NCBI RefSeq assembly: GCF_000504245.1
Contig: NZ_KI632509.1
Location: 1,239,723 to 1,303,722 of the forward strand
Direction: 5' to 3'
DNA length: 64,000 bases
From: Haloechinothrix halophila YIM 93223
GTDB taxonomy: Bacteria; Actinomycetota; Actinomycetes; Mycobacteriales; Pseudonocardiaceae
Under the pieces are notes generated by a model that ran no database searches, had not been told where the DNA came from, and was given only the letters and a program-made list of their open reading frames with translations. Below, in pieces: positions 56,624 through 64,000 of this stretch. Within the stretch, counting starts at the first letter, position 1; each line of letters opens with the position of its first letter. A program made the position numbers and the translations under genes.

Positions 56624-57812
56624 CACGCGGATCGTCTCGGCGCCCGCTGACCCGCTGACGGCACGCGCCCCGGACGACGACCCGGTCTGCCGCTACGGCT
56701 ATGACCTTGATGCGCTGCGGAAACATGTCGAGGGCGTCGTGGCGACGCTGCCGGAACGCTGCCGCATGTTCTACGCCATGAAGGCCAACAGTGCGTCTCC
56801 GATCCTGCGGGCCCTCGCGCCGCTGGTGGCCGGGTTCGAGGTGGCATCCGGCGGCGAGGTCGCCAAGGCCAGGGCCATCAGCGACGACGTCGAGTTCCTG
56901 TTCGGTGGCCCGGTCAAGACCGACAGCGAGATCGCCGACGCATTGCGCGCCACGGTCACCCGTTTCCACGTCGAGAGCGTGCTGGAACTGCACCGCATCG
57001 ACGCCGTTGCCGCGGCGCACGGCGTCACCGCCGAGGTGCTGCTTCGGGTGAACCTCGCCGGAGGGCTTCCCACCGCGACGCTGGCCATGGCCGGACGACC
57101 GACCCAGTTCGGCATCGACGAGTCAGTGCTGGCCGAGGCCGTCGCGACCGCGCGGTCGTTGCCGCACGTGCGGCTCGCCGGGTTCCACCTGCACTCGGTG
57201 TCCAACAACCTCTCCGCCGACGCGCACCTCGACCTGCTGCGGCTCTACCGCGACACCGTGCTCCGGTGGGAAGCCGAGTTCGGCCTGCGTTGCGAGGTGC
57301 TGAACGTCGGCGGCGGTGTCGGCGTGAACTACGCCGATCTCGACGCGCAGTTCGACTGGCCGCGTTTCGCCGAGGGGTTGACGGGGCTGGTGGCGACGTT
57401 CCCGGAGCATTGGCGCGAGATCGACTTCGAGTGCGGCCGGTACCTGGTCGCCGCGTGCGGGCGTTACGCCGTCGAGGTCCTGGACGTCAAGCGCAATCAC
57501 GGCGTCGACTACGCGCTGGTGCGCGGCGGCACACACCACTTCCGGCTCCCGGTGTCGTGGCAGCACAGCCACCCGTTCACCGTGGTGCCGGTCGATGCGT
57601 GGCCGTCGGGGCTACCCCGTCCTGTCACGGACGGACCAGTCACCGTCGTGGGTGAGTTGTGCACGCCGAAGGACGTCCTCGCTCGCGACGTCCCGGTGCG
57701 GATCAGGGCGGGCGACGTGGTGGTGTTCAGCCATGCGGGAGCCTACGGCTGGGAGATCAGCCATCACGACTTCCTGTCGCACCCGCATCCGGAGCAGGTG
57801 TTCGTTGGCTGA
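56616..57812 (+). CDS. SbnH-like PLP-dependent decarboxylase (alanine-racemase fold)
   Basis: 398 aa fold-type III decarboxylase of the ornithine/DAP decarboxylase family. The cofactor lysine is in RMFYAMKANSASPIL near 51, HLHSVSNNLSADAHL and the phosphate loop NVGGGVGVNYADL follow, then FECGRYLVAACG and the interface cysteine in ELCTPKD near 348. In staphyloferrin B synthesis SbnH decarboxylates a citryl-diaminopropionate intermediate. Start overlaps synthetase 3 by 8 nt. Its stop abuts the XPB stop (TGATCA). Confidence 0.87.
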   Translation: MTDTRIVSAPADPLTARAPDDDPVCRYGYDLDALRKHVEGVVATLPERCRMFYAMKANSASPILRALAPLVAGFEVASGGEVAKARAISDDVEFLFGGPVKTDSEIADALRATVTRFHVESVLELHRIDAVAAAHGVTAEVLLRVNLAGGLPTATLAMAGRPTQFGIDESVLAEAVATARSLPHVRLAGFHLHSVSNNLSADAHLDLLRLYRDTVLRWEAEFGLRCEVLNVGGGVGVNYADLDAQFDWPRFAEGLTGLVATFPEHWREIDFECGRYLVAACGRYAVEVLDVKRNHGVDYALVRGGTHHFRLPVSWQHSHPFTVVPVDAWPSGLPRPVTDGPVTVVGELCTPKDVLARDVPVRIRAGDVVVFSHAGAYGWEISHHDFLSHPHPEQVFVG

Positions 57813-59447
57813 TCAGGCCACGTCTTCCGCGTCCCGGATCGTGTACGCGTACCCCTGCTCCGCAAGGAAGCGCTGCCGGTGGGCGGCGTAGTCGGCGTCG
57901 AGGGTGTCCCTGGTGACCACCGAGTAGAAGTGCGCCTGCCTGCCGTCGGCCTTGGGGCGCAGCACTCGCCCGAGTCGCTGCGCCTCCTCCTGCCGGGAGC
58001 CGAACGTGCCTGAGATCTGCACCGCGACCGCGGCTTCTGGCAGGTCGATGGAGAAGTTCGCCACCTTCGACACCACCAGCGTCGGGATCTCGCCTTGCCG
58101 GAACGCCTCGTACAGCCGCTCCCGCTCGGCGTTGCGGGTGGAACCCTTGATCACCGGCGCTTCCAGATCGGCGCCGATCTCGTCGAGCTGGTCCAGGTAG
58201 GCCCCGATGACCAGCACCGACTCCCCGGCGTGCTTCTCAACGATGGATCGGATCACCGGCAGCTTGGTGCGCGCGGTTGAGCAGATCCGGTACTTCTCGT
58301 CCGTCTCGGCGGTGGCATACGTCATGCGCTCGGACTCGGTCGGCGTGACCCGCACCTCGATGCACTCGGCGGGAGCGATCCAGCCCTGCTGCTCGATGTC
58401 TCGCCACGGGACGTCGAAGCGCTTCGGCCCGATCAGCGAGAAGACGTCGCCCTCGCGGCCGTCTTCGCGCACCAGTGTCGCCGTGAGCCCGAGTCGCCGC
58501 CGCGATTGCAGGTCAGCGGTCATGCGGAACACCGGCGCGGGCAGCAGGTGCACCTCGTCGTAGATCATCAATCCCCAGTCACGGGAGTCGAACAGTTCCA
58601 GGTGCCGGTAGCTGCCTTTGGTCTTGCGCGTCAGCACCTGGTAGGTCGCGATGGTGACCGGCCGGATCTCCTTGCGCTCACCGGAGTACTCGCCGATCTC
58701 GTTCTCGGTCAGCGACGTCCGCGCCAGCAGTTCCCGTTTCCACTGCCGCCCAGCGACGGTGTTGGTGACCAGGATCAACGTCGTCGCCTGCGCCTGAGCC
58801 ATCGCGGCAGCGCCAACCAGGGTCTTGCCAGCGCCGCACGGCAGCACGACCACCCCGGAGCCGCCTGCCCAGAACGCGTCCGCGGCCTGGCGCTGGTACT
58901 CGCGCAACGCCCAGTCCGTCTCGTCCAGCGCCATCGGGTGCGCCTCGCCGTCGACGTATCCGGCGAGGTCCTCGGCGGGCCAGCCCACCTTGAGCAGCGT
59001 TTGCTTGAGCCTGCCGCGCTCGGACGGGTGCACCACCACGGCGTCGTCGTCGATGCGCTCACCGAGCATCGGTGCGATCTTGCGGGAGCGCAGCACCTCC
59101 TCGAGCACCGCGCGATCCGTTGTCGTCAACACGAGGCCGTGTGCTGGGTGATTGGTGATCTGCAGCCGTCCGAAGCGCGCCATGGTGTCGACGACGTCGA
59201 TCAGGAGTGGCTGCGGGACAGGGAAGCGGGTGTAGTTGGTCAGCGCGTCGACGACCTGCTCGGCATCGTGGCCAGCGGCGCGGGCGTTCCACAACGCGAG
59301 TGGCGTGATGCGGTAGGTGTGCATGTGTTCCGGCGCGCGTTCCAGCTCCGCGAACGGCGCGATCGCCACCCGCGCGTCATCAGCGCGTTCGTGGTCGACC
59401 TCAAGGAGGACGGTCTTGTCCGATTGGACGATCAGCGGGCCATTCAC
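57813..59447 (-). CDS. XPB/ERCC3-type DNA repair helicase
   Basis: 544 aa superfamily 2 helicase, very similar in layout to mycobacterial XPB. The damage-recognition N-terminus (PLIVQSDKTVLLEVDH) is followed by Walker A LPCGAGKTLVG near 198, the DEVH box IYDEVHLLPAP near 300, and motif VI QEEAQRLGRVLRP near 495. It is 3'-5' directed in the homologues. I start at GTG 59447 (AAAGGAGG just upstream); GTG 59465 lies inside that site. Convergent with the siderophore operon. Confidence 0.92.
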   Translation of the reverse strand: MNGPLIVQSDKTVLLEVDHERADDARVAIAPFAELERAPEHMHTYRITPLALWNARAAGHDAEQVVDALTNYTRFPVPQPLLIDVVDTMARFGRLQITNHPAHGLVLTTTDRAVLEEVLRSRKIAPMLGERIDDDAVVVHPSERGRLKQTLLKVGWPAEDLAGYVDGEAHPMALDETDWALREYQRQAADAFWAGGSGVVVLPCGAGKTLVGAAAMAQAQATTLILVTNTVAGRQWKRELLARTSLTENEIGEYSGERKEIRPVTIATYQVLTRKTKGSYRHLELFDSRDWGLMIYDEVHLLPAPVFRMTADLQSRRRLGLTATLVREDGREGDVFSLIGPKRFDVPWRDIEQQGWIAPAECIEVRVTPTESERMTYATAETDEKYRICSTARTKLPVIRSIVEKHAGESVLVIGAYLDQLDEIGADLEAPVIKGSTRNAERERLYEAFRQGEIPTLVVSKVANFSIDLPEAAVAVQISGTFGSRQEEAQRLGRVLRPKADGRQAHFYSVVTRDTLDADYAAHRQRFLAEQGYAYTIRDAEDVA

Positions 59448-59522
59448 ATCCTCCTTTATACCCACTACGTCAGCAGGAGCACGACGAGCAGGTATCGCTG
59501 ACCTGCCGGTTCGAGAACGGGC

Positions 59523-60515
59523 TCAGCTGCCCCGTAGCGCTGACGCTGGCACCAGCGAGCTGACGTCGATGCGCTTGCCCACGATCTCGCCGTCGTGCAT
59601 CAGGTCGGCCACCCGCTGGAGCCGGACGGCGTTGAGTGACGTCGGGAACGTGCCGAGCGCGACCAGTGCTGCCGCCGTTTTGTCCAAGAACGAGAACGTG
59701 GCGAGGATCTCGCGAACCTCGGTCGGGTCCTCGGCGAGTTGCTGCGCCTCGGTCAGCACCTCGCGGAACGCCGCTAACGTCGCGGGGTACTTCGCCGCCG
59801 TGTCCCCGGTGGCCGCGTAGCTCGACATCGGGAAGTCCAGCATGGCGCCGCGTGCGGTGTCGGTGACGATCCGCGCGCCGAATTCCTGCTGTGCGCGGCT
59901 GATATCAGGTTCGGTCAGCCACGCCGCGTCGATCTCTCGCCTGCTCAGCGCGTCCATCATCGCGTCGAACGGCATGGCGGTGAACTGGATGGCGTCGGGA
60001 TCGACCCCCTCCGTCGCCATCCGGGAGCGGGTGGTCAGCGTGCCGAGCCCACCGAGGCGATCGACCGCGATCCTGGGTGCTGGCTTCGAGGTCGGGTCGT
60101 CGTAGCCACTGCCGGGCAGCGTGACCAGCCCCATCGTGTTCGGCCCCGCGATGTAGGCCTCGCCCTGCAGCTGGACCTGAGCCCCGTTCGCCACCGCCTT
60201 GAGCACCGCGACGTTGTCGGTGAACGCGACGTCGACGTTGCCCGTCCACAATGCCTTGAGCGCACGCTGCTGGCTGGCCCGCTCGACCAGCGTGACGGTG
60301 AGACCCGCGGTGCGGAACATCTCACGCTTGACGGCGAGCCGCAGCGGCGCCGTGTCGATCGCTCTGGTGACAGCGACGCGCAGCTTCGCCAGTTCCACGG
60401 AATCATGCGGCCGTTCGGGTGAGATCACTGAACACGCTGACAACAACGCGAGGACGATGATCGTGACGGTGAGTCGGCGATGACGCGGCGGCCCGTGGTT
60501 CGTCATGCGCCGCAT
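59523..60515 (-). CDS. ABC transporter substrate-binding lipoprotein (SsuA/THI5-like)
   Basis: 330 aa. Signal peptide with lipobox LLSAC near residue 28. The mature protein has the periplasmic-binding fold typical of nitrate/sulfonate/taurine or thiamine-precursor binding proteins (PLRLAVKREMFRTAGL, ALWTGNVDVAFTDNVAVL, DAAWLTEPD). No permease or ATPase gene is next to it, so it is an orphan here. Divergent from the sensor kinase gene. Ligand unknown; start could be the ATG at 60506. Confidence 0.8.
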   Translation of the reverse strand: MRRMTNHGPPRHRRLTVTIIVLALLSACSVISPERPHDSVELAKLRVAVTRAIDTAPLRLAVKREMFRTAGLTVTLVERASQQRALKALWTGNVDVAFTDNVAVLKAVANGAQVQLQGEAYIAGPNTMGLVTLPGSGYDDPTSKPAPRIAVDRLGGLGTLTTRSRMATEGVDPDAIQFTAMPFDAMMDALSRREIDAAWLTEPDISRAQQEFGARIVTDTARGAMLDFPMSSYAATGDTAAKYPATLAAFREVLTEAQQLAEDPTEVREILATFSFLDKTAAALVALGTFPTSLNAVRLQRVADLMHDGEIVGKRIDVSSLVPASALRGS

Positions 60516-60789
60516 GCAGACCTTCCGCTTTAGGCAGTTGTGCAGGTGCGTGGCGATTCTATCGGCTCAGGGCGCCCTGTAATCCGCCTTTCGTGGCACC
60601 TTGGCAGCGTCCCGATCAGGATGATCAATACGCCGTTCGAGCACGTGCTGATGCACGGGCACGGTCTTTTCGTCAGCAACCGGTCCAGATACTCTCCAGC
60701 TACCGCTGCCCCGCACGGCGCGACAACGAGGTCTGGTGCGGCGACCGTGGTCCAATGGACGAGTTGACAGATCCGAGAAGGACAGCAGT
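60516..60789. promoter_or_regulatory. Divergent intergenic region, binding protein / sensor kinase
   Basis: 274 nt between divergent genes. It contains no protein-like frame. AGAAGGA at about 60776-60782 is the ribosome-binding site of the kinase. Promoters must lie here but no strong consensus was found. Confidence 0.4.
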
Positions 60790-63700
60790 GTGCCCCGACG
60801 CGCGACCGCTCACCCCGATGACGCGACGCAACGCGCCTCGGCGGAACCGGCCGATGGCGAGGGCAGCAGCGCGCGACGCGAGCCACGCTCCCGCCTGCGC
60901 TGGCTGAGCCCCAGCGTCACTGGCGGGTCATGGCGGCTGCGGAACTGGTCGCTGCGCACCAAACTCATCGCGGCACTGCTCGTGCCGACCATGACCGCGC
61001 TCGTGCTCATCGGGATGCGGTTCAACAGCCAGGTCGCGTCGGCAAGCGAGCTGGCGGAACTGTCCGCGCGGGTCAAGACCGATACCGCCGTCGCATCGCT
61101 GGTGCATGTCCTGCAGCGGGAACGTGACTTGACCGTCCGCCACATCGCGCGTGGCAGGCAGGGACAGCCCGCCGAACTGCGGAAACAGCGTGACCGGGTC
61201 GACAAGGAACTCGGCGAGTTCAGCAAGGCGCTCGCCGCGTCCCGGCCGGAGCTGTCCCGCGACGCCGCGAAGCGCTTCGAGGAGCTGCGAGAACGCCTCG
61301 ACGACCTCTCCAAGCTGCGGTTCGGTGCCGAGCACGCCCAGTATCCCGCCGACGCGGTGCTGCGGTCGTACAGCGAGTTGATCTCGGCGCTGCTGTCCTC
61401 CAGGGAGCAGTCGGTCGCCACCATCAACGAACCGGAACTGGTCCGGCTACAGCTGGCGGGCTCCGCGGTCTCGCGCGTGAAGGATCAGATGTCGGTCGCC
61501 CGCGCGCTTGTCGCGGAGGCGTTGGTCAAGGGCTCGCTCAGCTCGGACAGGGAGCGGGCGCTCACCGCGGCGAGCGCCGAGGTGGCCGCGTGGCGCACCG
61601 ACTTCCGCAAGTTCGCCACGCCGGAGCAGCAGCGGATGTACGACGACACCGTCACCGGGCTGATCGTCGACCAGCGCAACGACACTATCGAGTCGGTGCT
61701 GGTGCGCACCGAGACCGGCCAGTCGTTCGACGGGGTCGATCCCGGACGCTGGGAGACGTCGTCGACCTACACCATCAACCTCGTCCACAAGGTCGAGAAA
61801 GCGCTGCTTGTCGAGATGCAGGAGCGCACCGACGCGCTCGCCGGTCAGGCGCGGACCGCCGCGCTGCGCGACAGCGCGATCGTCATCGGTGTACTGCTGA
61901 TCGCGGTGCTGCTCGCGCTGGTCATCGCCCGGTCGCTGCTCCGTCCGTTGCGCACGCTGCGTAGTACCGCGCTGGAAGTCGCGGAATACCGGCTGCCAGC
62001 CGCGGTGCACGGGCTGCTCGTCGATCCACATGCCGCGCGCTCGGCAGACGTCGCCCCGGTGCCGGTGAACAGCAACGACGAAGTGGGGCACGTCGCGCGC
62101 GCGTTCGACGCGGTGCACGGCGAGGCGATCCGGCTCGCCACCGAGCAGGCGGAACTGCGCAGCAACGTCAACGCGATGTTCGTCAACCTGTCGCGGCGCG
62201 GGCAGGAGCTGGCCGATCGGCAGCTCGACATGCTCGACCGAATGGAGGCCGAAGAACAGGACCCGGACACGCTGGCGTCGCTGTTCGAACTGGATCACCT
62301 CGCCACCCGGTCCCGCCGGATCTGCGAGAACCTGTTGGTCCTGACCGGCAACGACTTCGCCCGCATGCTGCCAGGCACCGTCGCGGCGTCCGAGGTGGTC
62401 GGAGCCGCGTTGTCCGAGATCGAGCAGTACCAGCGGGTCGAGCTGGCGTCGGTGCCGGATGTCGCGGTACGCGGCGACGTCGTGAGCGATGTGGTGCACG
62501 TGATCTCCGAGCTGCTGGAGAACGCCACCAACGGCTCACCGTACGAAACCACGGTCACGCTGACCAGCTCGGTCGCCAGGAACGGCGCGTGGCTGATCGA
62601 GATCACCGACAGCGGGCCCGGTATGTCACAGGAGGCCATCGACTCGGCCAACGCGCGGCTCGCCGAGCTGCCAGAGATCGACGTCGAGGCGTCCAGGAAG
62701 ATGGGGCTGTACGTCGTCGGCAGGTTGGCGCAGCGCAACGGCCTCGAGGTGCGGCTGCGCCACGCGCCGACCGGCGGGTTGACGGCGTCCGTGCTGGTGC
62801 CAGCGCAGGTGATCGGCGAGCTGTCCGATGACACCGAGCGCGGGCCGTCCACCGAGCCAGGCAGGCGCCCGGAGTGGCTGGACACCGTCACGGTGCGGTC
62901 GCGCAAGAACCAGGGCTCCGGCCCGCCGAAGCGGGCGCCGGTGGTGACGGAGCGGTCGGCGGACCCCGAGGAGGGCGTCGTCCACCACCCGTTCGACGAC
63001 GATCAGCCGACCGAGCGGCTTCCCGTGTACAAGGACCTGCTGACCAGGTGGTTCCGCGAGGGCGACGATGAACCGGAGTTGCCGGGGCTCTACACCGGGT
63101 CGTCGCGCCCGGTGCGGTCGCTGCCGGAGGTGACGGCGCCGACCGAGGGGGCGGACGGCGACGCGGGAGCGGCTGGTGCGGCTCCGGCTGGCGACGCGGG
63201 GGCCGCTGGTGCTGCCGAAGAAGTGACCAGCTCAGCGGCTTCAAGGACCGGTGCTGCCGCCGACACCCAGCCGGATGCCGCTGACCAGCCAGGCCCAGCC
63301 ATCCAGCCGGGCCAGCTTGTCGAGCAGAGTTCGTCTGCCGAGCTGGACGGCGATGACGTGGACGACGATGACCTGGACGCCGACTCTGGTCCGGGAGCGA
63401 TCACCAAGCCCAAGATGCGACCCGTGCGGGAGTCGACCGCCGACGCGGAATCCGTCGTGGCGTCGTTCTTCGATGCCGTCCTGGATGCCGAGCCAGCCGC
63501 GGAAGCGTCCGAGACTGACGAGACCGAGCCCGAGCGAGCCGTGGAGTCGACGTCCGGCGGTGCGGAGCACCTTGCGGAGTTCGCCGCCGATGTGCGGTCG
63601 GAGCAGTACGCCACTGCCGAACCATCCGAACCGGATAAGGCGACCGAACAGGACTCCGCGGCTGCTCAAGCGGCGACCGAGGAACACGACGCGGACGACC

Positions 63701-64000
63701 GATCCACTGGCGACAATTTCGATCTGTTCGCCGTACTCGATGCGGTCACCGGGCGCAGCAAACGAGTCGCCGCATCCTCCGAACCGTTCCCCGGCACCGC
63801 AGCCACCGAACCGAAGTCCGACCGCGCTGCGGACGTCACGTCCGAGCCCGCCGATCGTTCGGAGACCGAGACCAGGCTTACGCCTCGGTTCCGGCCAGCA
63901 CCCGACCCGGTGGCCGTGTCGTCCTACACGCCCGCGCCGAACGCCAAGGAATCCGACGTCGCGCAGCACGGTGTCAACGGTTTCGAGCCATCGGCATCAC
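60790..64000 (+). CDS. CvnA-type sensor histidine kinase with nitrate-sensor-like domain (3' end outside window)
   Basis: At least 1070 aa, open to the last base. First membrane segment near 60-80, an extracellular helical NIT-type domain (~80-360), second segment AIVIGVLLIAVLLALVIAR near 362, HAMP-like region, dimerisation helix with ELDHLATRSRR, then HATPase (HVISELLENATNGSPYET near 572, ITDSGPGMSQ near 605). After ~690 comes a 380-residue low-complexity Asp/Glu/Ala tail. Such kinases head conservons (CvnABCD) with roadblock, DUF742 and GTPase proteins, which would lie beyond the window. GTG 60790 has AGAAGGA 7 nt upstream. Confidence 0.88.
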   Translation, partial: MPRRATAHPDDATQRASAEPADGEGSSARREPRSRLRWLSPSVTGGSWRLRNWSLRTKLIAALLVPTMTALVLIGMRFNSQVASASELAELSARVKTDTAVASLVHVLQRERDLTVRHIARGRQGQPAELRKQRDRVDKELGEFSKALAASRPELSRDAAKRFEELRERLDDLSKLRFGAEHAQYPADAVLRSYSELISALLSSREQSVATINEPELVRLQLAGSAVSRVKDQMSVARALVAEALVKGSLSSDRERALTAASAEVAAWRTDFRKFATPEQQRMYDDTVTGLIVDQRNDTIESVLVRTETGQSFDGVDPGRWETSSTYTINLVHKVEKALLVEMQERTDALAGQARTAALRDSAIVIGVLLIAVLLALVIARSLLRPLRTLRSTALEVAEYRLPAAVHGLLVDPHAARSADVAPVPVNSNDEVGHVARAFDAVHGEAIRLATEQAELRSNVNAMFVNLSRRGQELADRQLDMLDRMEAEEQDPDTLASLFELDHLATRSRRICENLLVLTGNDFARMLPGTVAASEVVGAALSEIEQYQRVELASVPDVAVRGDVVSDVVHVISELLENATNGSPYETTVTLTSSVARNGAWLIEITDSGPGMSQEAIDSANARLAELPEIDVEASRKMGLYVVGRLAQRNGLEVRLRHAPTGGLTASVLVPAQVIGELSDDTERGPSTEPGRRPEWLDTVTVRSRKNQGSGPPKRAPVVTERSADPEEGVVHHPFDDDQPTERLPVYKDLLTRWFREGDDEPELPGLYTGSSRPVRSLPEVTAPTEGADGDAGAAGAAPAGDAGAAGAAEEVTSSAASRTGAAADTQPDAADQPGPAIQPGQLVEQSSSAELDGDDVDDDDLDADSGPGAITKPKMRPVRESTADAESVVASFFDAVLDAEPAAEASETDETEPERAVESTSGGAEHLAEFAADVRSEQYATAEPSEPDKATEQDSAAAQAATEEHDADDRSTGDNFDLFAVLDAVTGRSKRVAASSEPFPGTAATEPKSDRAADVTSEPADRSETETRLTPRFRPAPDPVAVSSYTPAPNAKESDVAQHGVNGFEPSAS

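Noticed and set aside
60540..60767. Small gene between the binding lipoprotein and the sensor kinase
   Set aside because: 75 codons without ribosome-binding site or family features, in a region expected to hold two promoters.

Overview
The window is high-GC chromosomal DNA of an actinomycete. Gene content and order fit the Pseudonocardiales best, for example an Amycolatopsis-, Saccharomonospora- or Prauserella-like organism (family placement is inference). Several blocks keep the order known from Mycobacterium tuberculosis. The block rlmB-like/cysS/ispF/ispD/carD/lpqE at 4.2-9.3 kb corresponds to Rv3579c-Rv3584, and radA (Rv3585) lies 12 kb further on, with no disA beside it. The run thiE/thiO/thiS/thiG, thiD/thiC, def, DUF3263, virR-like, CDC48-like ATPase, pssA, psd, moeA, groEL at 29.7-47.2 kb corresponds to Rv0414c-Rv0440. 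Many genes start with GTG or TTG, and many neighbours overlap by 1-8 nt.

Layout. 0-4.2 kb: end of a metal ABC permease, two tandem DUF445 membrane proteins and an 8-TM membrane protein. 4.2-9.3 kb: the cysS-ispDF-carD block and a divergent LpqE-like lipoprotein. 9.4-14.7 kb: galK, then a less conserved patch with gene remnants, an ArsR/AHSA1/RibD-like operon, and an AbiEi/AbiEii toxin-antitoxin pair with a palindrome at its start. 14.9 kb: tRNA-Thr(UGU). 15.2-20.8 kb: a ThrE-type exporter, otsA, and an unusual OtsB-GH15 fusion. 21-23.1 kb: radA and a methyltransferase. 23.3-26.7 kb: the ectoine/5-hydroxyectoine operon ectABCD. 26.9-28.8 kb: a GDSL hydrolase and a DUF3159 membrane protein. 28.8-35.4 kb: threonine dehydratase and the thiamine locus, with two TPP riboswitches facing each other. 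35.5-42.8 kb: HtrA-like protease, peptide deformylase, DUF3263, VirR-like protein, CDC48-like ATPase and the phosphatidylethanolamine genes pssA/psd. 42.8-49.1 kb: moeA, a tail-anchored Ser/Thr kinase, groEL with CIRCE half-sites, and small membrane proteins. 49.1-57.8 kb: a six-gene NIS (NRPS-independent) siderophore operon resembling staphyloferrin B biosynthesis, behind an IdeR/DmdR-type iron box. 57.8-64 kb: XPB helicase, an orphan substrate-binding lipoprotein, and a CvnA-type sensor kinase cut by the window end.

Two things stand out. First, the siderophore operon encodes an SbnA/SbnB pair for 2,3-diaminopropionate, three IucA/IucC synthetases and an SbnH-like decarboxylase. It has no SbnG-type citrate synthase or SbnD-type exporter in place, and a stitched 24-codon ORF sits between the first two synthetases. 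Second, two families of tandem repeats with a 21-bp period occur right after stop codons at several places. One array lies in frame inside the CDC48-like ATPase gene, where it encodes a heptapeptide-repeat linker.

Stress and nutrition themes are clear: trehalose and ectoine for osmotic stress, a chaperonin under HrcA-type control, thiamine under riboswitch control, and iron under DtxR-family control.
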